NCBI RefSeq assembly: GCF_012928505.1
Contig: NZ_JABBJN010000025.1
Location: 29,240-93,239 of the forward strand
Length of the DNA stretch: 64,000 nt
Origin: Achromobacter sp. Bel
GTDB taxonomy: Bacteria > Pseudomonadota > Gammaproteobacteria > Burkholderiales > Burkholderiaceae_B
Direction: 5' to 3'
Below are positions 35,548 to 44,276 of this stretch, one piece after another. Position 1 is the first letter of the stretch; each line of letters starts with the position of its first letter. A model generated the notes under the pieces. It ran no database searches and was not told the origin of the DNA. It saw only the letters and a list, made by a program, of their open reading frames with translations. The position numbers and the translations under genes were made by a program.

Positions 35548-36432
35548 TTAGTGCATGGTCGCTTCCTGCGTTGCTTCGGGGTTGGCGGCAGTGCGCCGGT
35601 TCTGCGCCATCACCAGGCGTTCCATGTAGGCGCGGTCCTTCGGGTCGATCGAGAACGCGGCTTCTACCCAGTCCTCGGTGATGTCCATCAATTCAGAGCG
35701 CGACAGGTTCAGCACGCGCTGGCGCGCGCGCAGCATGGCGCGCATGCCGTTGAGCTTGGGACGCATCACATCGATGAAGGTGCGCGTGGCGCGGTACGCG
35801 TCGCCCGGTTCGAACAGCGCGTCCACCAGCCCCTTGCCGTGGAACCATTCGGCGGTGTGCGATTCGCCCGTGCTGATCAGGTCTTCGGCCAGTTTCATGC
35901 CCGACCGGCGCGCCACCAGCGAATAGCCGCCCATGCCCGGGAACAGGTTGAACGCCATTTCCGGGAAGCCCATGCGGGCGTTGTTCTGCGCCAGCACGAA
36001 ATGGTGGGCCAGGGCCGCCTCGAAACCGCCGCCCAGCGCGGTGCCCTCGATCATGGCCAGCGAGATGGCGCCGGTGTCGAACCCGCGCGAGGCGGCATGC
36101 ACACAATCCACGCACGCCCGTGCATAGGCCCGCAGGGCCTCGCGCTTGCCGGTCCGGATCGCTTCCGCGAAGAAGTTCAGGTCGCCACCCACGTTGTAGA
36201 TCTGCGGCACCAGCGAGCCCGTGACCCAGAAGTCGATGGGCAGGCCCGAGTCCTTGGCGGCGCGCGCCAGGGTCATGATCTCGTCGATGAGTTCGTGGTT
36301 AAAGCAAGGCCGCGGCTGCGCGCGGAGCATCATCCACATGACACGGCGTCCCTCCTCGTAAAACGCTGAAATCTGCTTCATGTTGCCCGCTGCGGTAAAG
36401 GGGTGGCAGTCTGGATGAATGAGTTGATTCAT
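35548..36432 (-). CDS. rpfF: RpfF, crotonase-family synthase of DSF quorum signals
   Basis: 294 residues of the crotonase fold, but closest in pattern to the DSF synthase RpfF rather than to beta-oxidation hydratases. Shared blocks are YNVGGDLNFF, IEGTALGGGFEAALA, MGFPEMAFNLFPGMGGYSLV and a C-terminal MERLVMAQNRR. The two catalytic glutamates of RpfF fall at E138 (GGFEAA) and E158 (GFPEMA). RpfF has both thioesterase and dehydratase activity on 3-hydroxyacyl-ACP, releasing a cis-2-unsaturated fatty acid signal. The partner receptor gene rpfR is next to it and convergent. Confidence 0.9.
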   Translation of the reverse strand: MNQLIHPDCHPFTAAGNMKQISAFYEEGRRVMWMMLRAQPRPCFNHELIDEIMTLARAAKDSGLPIDFWVTGSLVPQIYNVGGDLNFFAEAIRTGKREALRAYARACVDCVHAASRGFDTGAISLAMIEGTALGGGFEAALAHHFVLAQNNARMGFPEMAFNLFPGMGGYSLVARRSGMKLAEDLISTGESHTAEWFHGKGLVDALFEPGDAYRATRTFIDVMRPKLNGMRAMLRARQRVLNLSRSELMDITEDWVEAAFSIDPKDRAYMERLVMAQNRRTAANPEATQEATMH

Positions 36433-36811
36433 GTGCTTTCGTCCAATCGGTCAAGGTGAGTCGGTGTACTGCCGGGTCAGCCTAATACAGAGCTTCCGGA
36501 TGCCGTCTCATGCAAACCTCGTCCGGTTGGCCAGACTTGTCAGTAAGTCAAAAGCGCGAGTGAATAATGCAAAAATCTTGCGAAATAAGGCGACGGATCG
36601 GCCTCTCGGGCGAGCTGCGTCTCGCCACAACGGATGAGGACCGTCGCAAATACGCGTGGATTGGGGGGATGCCCGAAACGCCGTTGGAACGGGCAGGGAT
36701 CATGCGTTCGGATGACGGCGTTGCCGGGCGACGCGGTGGGACGCGATGCCGGGACATCCCACGGGCGATTGGGATTGGCGGCTGGCGGTGCGCCATGCCA
36801 CGGGCAAGACG

Positions 36812-36835
36812 CGGGCGCCCGTTGTCGGGCGCCCG
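36812..36835 (-). terminator. GC-rich hairpin downstream of the second Bug gene
   Basis: CGGGCGCCCG is repeated after a four-base loop (TTGT). Because each copy is its own complement, they form a perfect 10-bp stem nine bases beyond the Bug receptor stop. There is no T-run, so termination is likely but not certain. In the rest of the spacer 36433-36843, upstream of rpfF, I see no gene or clear operator. Confidence 0.5.
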
Positions 36836-36843
36836 TCTGCGGA

Positions 36844-37830
36844 TTACTGCGGTTCGATCTTGGCGTCGATGGCGCGTTGGGTCCAGATCTGGCGTTGCGA
36901 TTCAGCGAACGCCTTGTGCTCGGCCACGGAATTGGGCGCGACCTGCATGCCCAGCGCGTCGAATTTGGCTACGGTGTCGGGTTCGCTCAAGATGCGGGTG
37001 ATCTCGCCGTTCAGCCGTTCGACCACTGGAGCCGGGGTGCCTGCCGGGGCCGCCACGCCAACCCACACTACCAGGTCGAAATTCTTGTAGCCCGCTTCGG
37101 CCAGCGTCGGCACATTCGGGAAGTCCTTGGCGCGGCTTTGGCCGGTGAAGGCAATGCCTGTCAGCTTGCCGCTGTGCATGAAGGCCGTCACGACGGATTG
37201 GTCGGCAAACAGATAGTCCACATGCCCGCCCAGCAGGTCCGTCACGGCGGGTGGTTGGCTCTTGTAGGGCACGCCATTGGCGGCAGCGCCGGCCACGGTG
37301 TTGAAGGTGGCGCCCGCGATCTGGCTGGTGGGCGACCCGTAGGCATAGTTCAGGGGGCGGCCCTGCGTCGCCTGCACCAGCTTGGTGACCGAGGTGTAGG
37401 GCGAATCCGCGCGTACCACCAGCATCATCGGAATCGTCGCGATCCGGATCACGTGGATGAAATCCCCGGTCGGGTCATAGGGCAGCTTGCGGAACAGCGC
37501 GGGCGTGGCCGAATGCGTCGAACTGCTGGTCAGCACCAGCGTGTAGCCGTCGGCGGGCGCGCGGGCGGCCGTGACGGCCCCGATCGTGCCGGACGCGCCG
37601 GGCTTGTTCTCGATGACGATGGGCACGCCCAGGCGCGGCCCCAGCTTTTCCGACAGGATGCGGGCGCTGGTGTCGGTGGCGCTGCCGGGCGAAAACGGCA
37701 CCACGATCGTGATGGGCTTGTTGGGATAGGCGTCGGCGGCGTGGATGGCCGTGCCGCTTGCCGCCAGGGTGAAGCCTGCGCAGGCGGCTGCCAGCAAGCG
37801 CCGGCGCACCGGGTGCGGAATTCGGGTCAT
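36844..37830 (-). CDS. Bug/TctC-family periplasmic solute receptor
   Basis: 328 residues from the ATG at 37830, with GGAGA upstream. The signal peptide (to about residue 31, TAIHAAD) is followed by AYPNKPITIVVPFSPGSATDTSARILSEKLG and NKPGASGTIGAVTAARA, typical of Bug receptors. It ends the minus-strand unit with crotonase, CoA-transferase and LysR genes, so its ligand may be the acid that those enzymes activate. No TctAB membrane proteins are encoded nearby. Confidence 0.92.
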   Translation of the reverse strand: MTRIPHPVRRRLLAAACAGFTLAASGTAIHAADAYPNKPITIVVPFSPGSATDTSARILSEKLGPRLGVPIVIENKPGASGTIGAVTAARAPADGYTLVLTSSSTHSATPALFRKLPYDPTGDFIHVIRIATIPMMLVVRADSPYTSVTKLVQATQGRPLNYAYGSPTSQIAGATFNTVAGAAANGVPYKSQPPAVTDLLGGHVDYLFADQSVVTAFMHSGKLTGIAFTGQSRAKDFPNVPTLAEAGYKNFDLVVWVGVAAPAGTPAPVVERLNGEITRILSEPDTVAKFDALGMQVAPNSVAEHKAFAESQRQIWTQRAIDAKIEPQ

Positions 37831-37940
37831 TGGAGTCTCCTGTCTTGTTCTTGCCCATCCGCCACGGCACGCGGCAACTGGGCCATGCGGCATGATGCGT
37901 CTGGCCGGCTTATCTCAACAAGGGACTAATTTTCATAGAC

Positions 37941-38897
37941 CTATTCCGTATCCGGATGAATCGGCCTGTCGTCCAGGAAAGCGGTGGGGTCGGGCGACGC
38001 TTCGCGCGCGTGAAGCGTCGCTTCCAGTTCGTCCAGGAAGGTCCTGGCGGCCAGCGACAGCCGGGTGCTGCGGCGCTGGATCAGCGATAGCTCATGGCGG
38101 CGCTGCGGGCCGTCCTGGACAGCCGCCACATGCAGGCCGAGCAGCCGCGCGAACGCGCACACGTAGCCCGGCACGATGGTGATGCCCAGTCCGGCGCGCA
38201 CCAGGTTCAGCACCGAGGTCAGCATGCCGGCTTCGATGCTGGAATGGAATTCCAAGTCGAGTTCGCCGCTGATGTGGTCGACGGCGCGGCGCACGCTGTA
38301 GACATTGCGCAGCGTGATGTGGTCATGCGCCGCCAGGTCGGCCCAGCGAACGCGGGCGCGCCGCGCCAGCGGGTGGGACGGGGCGCACACGGCGTACATG
38401 GAATCGCGGTAGATGACGCGCGCCTCCAGCCCTTCGCCGTGCGCCTGCGTGGACACGATGCCGAAGTCGGCACGGCCATGGCGGACGTGTTCCAGCGTGT
38501 CGTCCGTATTCAGCTCGTAGAGTTCAAGCTTCACGCCGGCATGCAGGCGGTGATAGCGCGTGATCACGTCGCCCAGCAGGCCCACCATCATCATCGGCGA
38601 ACTGGCCACGCCCACCACCCCGCGTTCGAGCGTGCGCAGGCCGGACATGCTGCGTTCCGCCGCGCGCACCGTGCCCAGGATCTCCTGGGCGTAGGCGTAG
38701 AAGTCGGCGGCGCCTTCGCAGGGCGTCACGTTGCGGGTGGACCGTTCGAAGAGCGGCTGGCCCACTTCGGCCTCGAGCTCGGCGCACAGCTTGCTGACGG
38801 CGGACTGGGTGACGAAGGCGGCGCGCGCTGCGGCGGTGAAGCTGCGCAGTTCATAAAGCGCGCAGAACACGCGCAGCTGTTTGAGAGTGATGTTCAT
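37941..38897 (-). CDS. LysR-family regulator
   Basis: 318 residues. The N-terminal helix-turn-helix includes SFTAAARAAFVTQSAVSKLCAELEAEVGQPLF, and a full effector-binding domain follows. It lies 36 bases after the CoA-transferase gene on the same strand and before the Bug gene. It is therefore embedded in the catabolic unit rather than divergent from it. Confidence 0.9.
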   Translation of the reverse strand: MNITLKQLRVFCALYELRSFTAAARAAFVTQSAVSKLCAELEAEVGQPLFERSTRNVTPCEGAADFYAYAQEILGTVRAAERSMSGLRTLERGVVGVASSPMMMVGLLGDVITRYHRLHAGVKLELYELNTDDTLEHVRHGRADFGIVSTQAHGEGLEARVIYRDSMYAVCAPSHPLARRARVRWADLAAHDHITLRNVYSVRRAVDHISGELDLEFHSSIEAGMLTSVLNLVRAGLGITIVPGYVCAFARLLGLHVAAVQDGPQRRHELSLIQRRSTRLSLAARTFLDELEATLHAREASPDPTAFLDDRPIHPDTE

Positions 38898-38933
38898 GGT
38901 CGGGCGGGCAGGGCGCGGCCGCCCGGGGTGGGC

Positions 38934-40085
38934 TCAGCCGCCAGCGTCGAGCATATCCCGATCCGCGTCCTGCCGTGGCGCCGGCCGGCGCAAAGCGCCC
39001 GGCGTGCGCGAGAACCGCACGGGGATCGAGGTGGCGGTCAGCGTCCCTTCCGTTGGATGCTCCACGCGCTGGAAGAAGCCGGTGGCCGCCAGATGGGGGT
39101 CGTCGAACAGGGCTTCAGGCGTGTTCACGGGCGAATGCGGGATGTCGGCGTCAGCCAGCAGCGCCAGCCAGTCGGCGGTGCTGCGCAGCGCGACGATGCC
39201 GGCCAGGTGCTGATACAGCGTATCGACGTTGCGGCCGCGGGTGTGCGGGCTGAGGTAGCGTGGGTCGGCCGCGAGGTCGCCGCGCCCCGATAGGCTGAAG
39301 AAGCGCTGCCATTGCGCATCGGTATAGGGCAGCAGCGCGATGTAGCCGTCCAGCGTGCGGTAGGGCCTGCGTTCGGGCGACAGCACCCGGCTGTAGCCCA
39401 TTTCGCCGCGTGCCGGGTCGAAGGTGCGCCCGCCCATGTGCTCGATCAGCGTGAAGGACACCAGCGTCTCGAACATCGGCACTTCGATCGCCTGGCCGCG
39501 GCCGGACTTTTCGCGTTCGTACAGGGCCATGGGAATGGCGTAGGCCAGCGTCAGGCCCGCCACCTTGTCGGCCAGGATGGTGTTGATGTAGGCGGGGGCG
39601 CCCGTGTTGCGGCCCTGCAGATCGGCCAGGCCGCTCATGGCCTGGATGATGTCGTCGAAGGCGGGCTTGGCGGCGTAAGGGCCGTCTTGGCCGAAGCCTA
39701 CCGCCGAACAATAGATCAGGCGGGGGTTGCGGGCGCAGAGGGTGGCGGCGTCAAGACCGGCACGCGCCAGCGCGCGGGGCCGCACATTCGAGATGAACAC
39801 GTCGGCGTCATCCGCCAGCGCCAGCAGCCGCTGCAGGTCGGCCGGGTCTTTGGCATTCAGGGTGACGCTGCGTTTGTTGCGGTTCAGGTTCAGGTAGACC
39901 GCGCCCATGCCGGGCGACGCGGCGGGTGCCGATGCGCGAAAGACGTCCCCTTCAGGCGCTTCCACCTTGATGATGTCCGCGCCCATGTCGCCCAGGATCT
40001 GCGTGGCGTAGGGCCCCATGCCGACCGAGGTCATGTCGATGACCCGGACGCCGGCCAGCGGACCGCTTGCTTGTGCCGGGCTCAT
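38934..40085 (-). CDS. CaiB/BaiF family (class III) CoA-transferase
   Basis: 383 residues from the ATG at 40085 (MSPAQASGPLAGVRVID), which overlaps the crotonase stop (ATGA). Family blocks are GPYATQILGDMGADIIKVE, RNKRSVTLNAKDP, FISNVRPRALARAGLD (with the catalytic Asp region expected further on) and GLADLQGRNTGAPAYINT. These enzymes move CoA between carboxylic acids. With the upstream crotonase it would activate and process an imported acid. The substrate is unknown. Confidence 0.9.
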   Translation of the reverse strand: MSPAQASGPLAGVRVIDMTSVGMGPYATQILGDMGADIIKVEAPEGDVFRASAPAASPGMGAVYLNLNRNKRSVTLNAKDPADLQRLLALADDADVFISNVRPRALARAGLDAATLCARNPRLIYCSAVGFGQDGPYAAKPAFDDIIQAMSGLADLQGRNTGAPAYINTILADKVAGLTLAYAIPMALYEREKSGRGQAIEVPMFETLVSFTLIEHMGGRTFDPARGEMGYSRVLSPERRPYRTLDGYIALLPYTDAQWQRFFSLSGRGDLAADPRYLSPHTRGRNVDTLYQHLAGIVALRSTADWLALLADADIPHSPVNTPEALFDDPHLAATGFFQRVEHPTEGTLTATSIPVRFSRTPGALRRPAPRQDADRDMLDAGG

Positions 40086-40876
40086 TGGCCGTCCCGTTTG
40101 TGCTTGCGAGCCAGGAACGGCGCCATGTATTGGCGGGGTTCGTCGGTGGTGAAGGCGGCGCCGAAGGCGTCGACGCTGCGATCCAGGCCGGCTTCGACCG
40201 TCGACGTTTCCCAGTAGCGCAGCAGCGCTTTCTGCGAGGCGACGGCGCGCGGGCCGCTGGCGGCGATGGGGCCGACCGTGCGTTCCACCAGCGCGTCCAG
40301 TTCGCCGGCGTCGCACAAGAACTGCAGGAAGCCCCAGCGCAGGGCTTGCTCGGCGTCGACATTTTCACCGGTCAGCAGCAGCCAGTTGGTCGCGCCCGGC
40401 CCGATCAGCGCGGGCAGCAGCACGGCATGGATCACCGACGGGATACCGACGCGCACCTCGGGCATGCCGAATACGCCATCGCGCGAACCCAGGCGGATGT
40501 CGCAGGCGGCTGCCAGCTCCATGCCGGCGCCCAGGCAGAAGCCGGGGAGGCGGGCGACGGTGGGGACCGGCACATTGCGCACCGCTTCGCATAGGTCGCG
40601 CAGGTTGGTGATGAAGGCACGGCCGCCGGCGGGGTCCAGCTCGGCCATTTCATAGATGTTGGCGCCGCCGATAAAAGCGCGCTCGCCGGTGCCGCGAATG
40701 ACGAGCGCCCGCGCATCGGCCTGCGCGGCGATCCACTGCACCGCTTGCGTCAGGCCCAGCGTCACGGGCGTGGCCAGGATGTTCAGGCTTTTGGCGTCGT
40801 GGATACGCAGGGTGTAGACGCCGCGCTCGTCGCGTTCGATGCGGCTGTGGGGAAAGTCGGGGATCGGGGCGTGCAT
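40082..40876 (-). CDS. Enoyl-CoA hydratase/isomerase (crotonase) family protein
   Basis: 264 residues from the ATG at 40876 (MHAPIPDFP), with GGAG upstream. The oxyanion-hole segments are GERAFIGGANIYEMAELD and LPGFCLGAGMELAAACDIRLG. The usual first catalytic Glu position reads GAGMELA and the second region FGMPEVRVGIPS (Glu in PEV). It probably hydrates or isomerises a CoA ester made by the overlapping CoA-transferase. Confidence 0.87.
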   Translation of the reverse strand: MHAPIPDFPHSRIERDERGVYTLRIHDAKSLNILATPVTLGLTQAVQWIAAQADARALVIRGTGERAFIGGANIYEMAELDPAGGRAFITNLRDLCEAVRNVPVPTVARLPGFCLGAGMELAAACDIRLGSRDGVFGMPEVRVGIPSVIHAVLLPALIGPGATNWLLLTGENVDAEQALRWGFLQFLCDAGELDALVERTVGPIAASGPRAVASQKALLRYWETSTVEAGLDRSVDAFGAAFTTDEPRQYMAPFLARKHKRDGQ

Positions 40877-41036
40877 GGGGGACGTGTCTCCGTAATGGCG
40901 GGGTTGCAAGCCATCCTAGAGGGTTCGGTTCATCCCCACAAACAAGGTTTTTTCATGGAATAAGTCCAGTCGGGAATAAATCGGCGGGGCGCCCAGCCCC
41001 CGGGCAGCGGGGCGCCACGCCGGTCCGACCCAGGGT

Positions 41037-41792
41037 TCAGGCAACGCCGCCGTTGGCGCGCAGGATCTGGCCGTTGACCCAGCCGCTGTCCGGCCCCGTC
41101 AGGAACGATACGACGCCCGCGATGTCGTCGGGCTGCCCCAACCGTTCCAGCGGCGGCATCTTGGCGAAGTGCTCGATCAGTTCGGGGCTCTTGCCCTTCA
41201 AGAACAGCTCGGTGGCGACGGGGCCGGGGGCCACGGCGTTCACGGTGATGCGGCGGCCGCGCAGTTCCTTGGAAAACACATGCGTAAAGCTCTCGACGGC
41301 GGCCTTGCTGGCGATGTAGACCGCATAGCCCGGCAGGTTCAGCGCAATCGTCGTGCTGGACACGTTGACGATGCTGCCGCCATCGGCCAGCCGGGTGGCG
41401 GCTTCGCGCAGGGTGTTGAAGGTGCCGCGCGTATTGATGTCGAAGGTCTGCGCGTAGTCCTCGTCGGAGGTGTCGGCCAGCGGCTGCACCTTCAGGACGC
41501 CGGCGCTGTTGACGAGCGCGCTGATGCGGCCCAATTCGGATTCGACCTTGTCGAACAAGGCGCGCACATCGGCCGCCTTGGACACGTCGGCTTGCACCGC
41601 GACGGCACGGCCGCCGGCCAGCCGGATTTCGTTGGCCAGCGCGTCGGCGTCCGCCGCGCTGGATGCGTAGTTGATGCCGACCGCAAAGCCATCGCGCGCC
41701 AGGCGGCGCACGATGGCGGCGCCGATGCCGCGGGAGCCACCCGTGACCAGGGCGACGCGTTGCGGGGTCGGTTGAGAGGCTTGGGGGTTCAT
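41037..41792 (-). CDS. Short-chain dehydrogenase/reductase (FabG-like)
   Basis: About 251 residues. The cofactor site is VTGGSRGIGAAI, the structural motif NSAG (residues about 88-91) and the catalytic Ser-Tyr-Lys is NVSSTTIALNLPGYAVYIASK. The ATG at 41792 is chosen because GGAGA sits seven bases upstream. Classical SDRs of this kind oxidise or reduce a hydroxyl/keto group with NAD(P). A LysR gene is divergent 115 bases away. Confidence 0.9.
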   Translation of the reverse strand: MNPQASQPTPQRVALVTGGSRGIGAAIVRRLARDGFAVGINYASSAADADALANEIRLAGGRAVAVQADVSKAADVRALFDKVESELGRISALVNSAGVLKVQPLADTSDEDYAQTFDINTRGTFNTLREAATRLADGGSIVNVSSTTIALNLPGYAVYIASKAAVESFTHVFSKELRGRRITVNAVAPGPVATELFLKGKSPELIEHFAKMPPLERLGQPDDIAGVVSFLTGPDSGWVNGQILRANGGVA

Positions 41793-41907
41793 GCGCATTC
41801 TCCGAAAGGGTGGGGGGTGAGACGCATGATGGACTATTCCAAACCGAAGATAATTACCCTATATTCGCTAACATAATTCCATTTACATTAATAATTGGCG
41901 GACCAGC

Positions 41908-42819
41908 ATGGATCGTTTCCAGGAAATGCAGGTGTTTGTCCGCATCGCCGAACGGCGCAGTTTTTCCCAGGCGGCGGAAGACCTGCAGATTCCGCGCGCC
42001 ACGGTCACCACCCTGATCAAGCGCATGGAAAAGCGCCTGGGTGCCCGATTGCTGGAACGCACCACGCGCCAGGTGCGGCTGACGCACGACGGCGAGGCCT
42101 ATTACCAGCGCTGCGTGCGCCTGCTGGCGGACCTGGAAGAGGCCGACGGCGCGTTCCTGAACACCGCGCCCAAGGGGCTGCTGCGCGTCAACGCCCAAGG
42201 CACGCTGGCCAAGTACTTCGTGATGCCCGGGCTGCCGGGTTTTCTAGAGCGCTATCCCGACATCGTCCTGCACCTGGGCGAAGACGACCGCCTGGTGGAT
42301 ATGGTGCGCGAAGGCGTTGATTGCGTGCTGCGCGCGGGCGCCTTGCAGGATTCGTCGCTGGTGGGCCGGCAGATCGCGCTGATGCCGCAGGTGACGGTGG
42401 CCAGTCCCGCGTACCTGGCGCGTTTCGGCACGCCTGTCCGGCTGGAAGACCTGGAGGGCCACCGCGCGGTGGACTACCTGTCCAGCGCGACCGGACGCAG
42501 CATGCCGCTGGACTTCATGGTGGACGGGCGACGCGTGCTGGTGCGTCCGGGCTCGGTCATCAGCGTGACGGGGGCCGAACTCTACACCGGCGCGGCGCTG
42601 GCCGGCCTGGGGCTGGCCCAAGTGCCCCGCTACCGGGTGGAGCGCGAGCTGGCCGCGGGGCACCTGCGGATCGTGCTGTCCAAGGCGCCGCCCGCGCCCA
42701 TGCCGGTGTCGGTGCTGTACCCGCAGAACCGGCAGGTGTCGGCCCGGGTGCGCGTGTTCACGCAGTGGCTGGCTGACGTGTTCGCCACCGCCTTCGATCA
42801 GACGATGCCGGTCAGGTAG
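41908..42819 (+). CDS. LysR-family regulator, divergent from the SDR gene
   Basis: 303 residues with the helix-turn-helix SFSQAAEDLQIPRATVTTLIKRMEKRLG, near residues 15-45, of the large CrgA-like LysR subgroup. The A+T-rich 115-base spacer before it (41793-41907) contains the likely divergent promoters and T-N11-A type sites. I could not single out one operator. The 3' end overlaps the convergent GntP gene by 22 bases. Confidence 0.9.
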   Translation: MDRFQEMQVFVRIAERRSFSQAAEDLQIPRATVTTLIKRMEKRLGARLLERTTRQVRLTHDGEAYYQRCVRLLADLEEADGAFLNTAPKGLLRVNAQGTLAKYFVMPGLPGFLERYPDIVLHLGEDDRLVDMVREGVDCVLRAGALQDSSLVGRQIALMPQVTVASPAYLARFGTPVRLEDLEGHRAVDYLSSATGRSMPLDFMVDGRRVLVRPGSVISVTGAELYTGAALAGLGLAQVPRYRVERELAAGHLRIVLSKAPPAPMPVSVLYPQNRQVSARVRVFTQWLADVFATAFDQTMPVR

Positions 42820-44192
42820 TACACCGCGATTACCACGAACACCGACATCGTCGATATCAGCGTGATGGCGAAGATGTCGCCATAGGACTGGCGGTGCGTC
42901 AGGCCGGTGACGGCCAGCAGCGTGATCACTGCGCCGTTGTGCGGCAGCGTGTCCATGCCGCCGCTGGCCATGGCGGCGACCCGGTGCAGCACGTCCATGG
43001 GGATGCCCGCCGCAAGCGCGCCGTCGATAAAGGTCTGCGCCATGGCGGCCAGCGCGATGCTCATGCCACCCGAGGCGGACCCCGTAATGCCCGCCAGCGA
43101 GGTCACGGCGATGGCTTCGCCTACCAGCGGGTCGGGAATGGATTTCAGCGCCTCGGCAACCAGCAGGAAACCCGGCAAGGCGGCGATGACGCCACCGAAA
43201 CCGTATTCGGCCGCGGTATTCATGGAGGCCAGCAGCGCGCCGGATACGGCGCTCTTGCTGCCTTCGGCGAAGTGCGCCTTGATGCTGCGGAACGAGAACA
43301 GCAGGATGGTGAAGATGCCGGCGATCAACGCACCCATCACCGCCCACAGCGCGACCTGGTCGGCGGCGTTGACGGGCATCGGCTTGGGCAGGCCGGGCAG
43401 GGTCACTTCAGCGCCCGCCGGATACCAGCCGGGGATCCAGCGCGTCAGCAGGAAGTTGGCCACGCCCACGACCACCAGCGGCAGCAGCGCGATCAGGGGA
43501 TGGTGGTCGCGTTCGCTGGGCGGCGTCGTGGGTTCGTTGCGCAGGTCGGTGCCGTAGGTCTCGCCGGCGGCGGCCGCGCGCTTGCGCCGCCATTCCAGGT
43601 AGGCGATGCCCGCGGTCAGCGTGAACGCCGCGCCGATCAGGCCCAGCCAGGGCGCGGCCCAGGTGGTCGTTTCGAAGAAGGTGGTGGGGATGATGTTCTG
43701 GATCTGCGGCGTGCCGGGCAGCGCCGTCATCGTGAACGTGAACGCGCCCAGCGCGATGGCCCCCGGCATCAGCCGCTTGGGAATGCCGCCCTGGCGGAAC
43801 ATCTCGGCAGCGAACGGATACACCGCGAACACCACGACGAAGAGCGACACGCCGCCGTAGGTCAGCACGGCGCAGACCAGCACGATGGCGACGATGGCGC
43901 GTTCGGCGCCGATCATACGCAGCACCGCCTGGACGATCGCGCGGGAAAAACCCGACAGTTCGATCAGCTTGCCGAATACCGCGCCCAGCAGGAAGACGGG
44001 GAAGTAGAGCTTGGCGAAGCCGGCCATGCGCTCCATGAAAATGCCTGAAAACACGGGGGCCAGCGCGGAAGGATCCGTCAGCAGCACCGCGCCCATGGCC
44101 GCGATGGGCGCGCACAGGATGACGCTGTAGCCCCGATACGCCGCCAGCATCAGAAACGCCAGCGCCGCCACCACGATGAACAATCCGGTCAT
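42798..44192 (-). CDS. GntP-family proton-linked permease (gluconate/hydroxybutyrate type)
   Basis: 464 residues with about 12-14 hydrophobic segments. Recognisable blocks are RGYSVILCAPIAAMGA near the N-terminus, TALPGTPQIQNIIPT and the C-terminal MASGGMDTLPHNGAVITLLAV, which is typical of GntP/CitM-like permeases for gluconate, 3-hydroxybutyrate and other hydroxy acids. The nearby SDR gene suggests a hydroxy acid ligand, but this is inference. Confidence 0.87.
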   Translation of the reverse strand: MTGLFIVVAALAFLMLAAYRGYSVILCAPIAAMGAVLLTDPSALAPVFSGIFMERMAGFAKLYFPVFLLGAVFGKLIELSGFSRAIVQAVLRMIGAERAIVAIVLVCAVLTYGGVSLFVVVFAVYPFAAEMFRQGGIPKRLMPGAIALGAFTFTMTALPGTPQIQNIIPTTFFETTTWAAPWLGLIGAAFTLTAGIAYLEWRRKRAAAAGETYGTDLRNEPTTPPSERDHHPLIALLPLVVVGVANFLLTRWIPGWYPAGAEVTLPGLPKPMPVNAADQVALWAVMGALIAGIFTILLFSFRSIKAHFAEGSKSAVSGALLASMNTAAEYGFGGVIAALPGFLLVAEALKSIPDPLVGEAIAVTSLAGITGSASGGMSIALAAMAQTFIDGALAAGIPMDVLHRVAAMASGGMDTLPHNGAVITLLAVTGLTHRQSYGDIFAITLISTMSVFVVIAVYYLTGIV

Positions 44193-44276
44193 TCGATACT
44201 CCAGGAATGAAGAGATAAGGGGTGAAGGGGCTACACCTTACCTCATCGAACCGGCGCCTTCGTGACGTGTGCCGGC

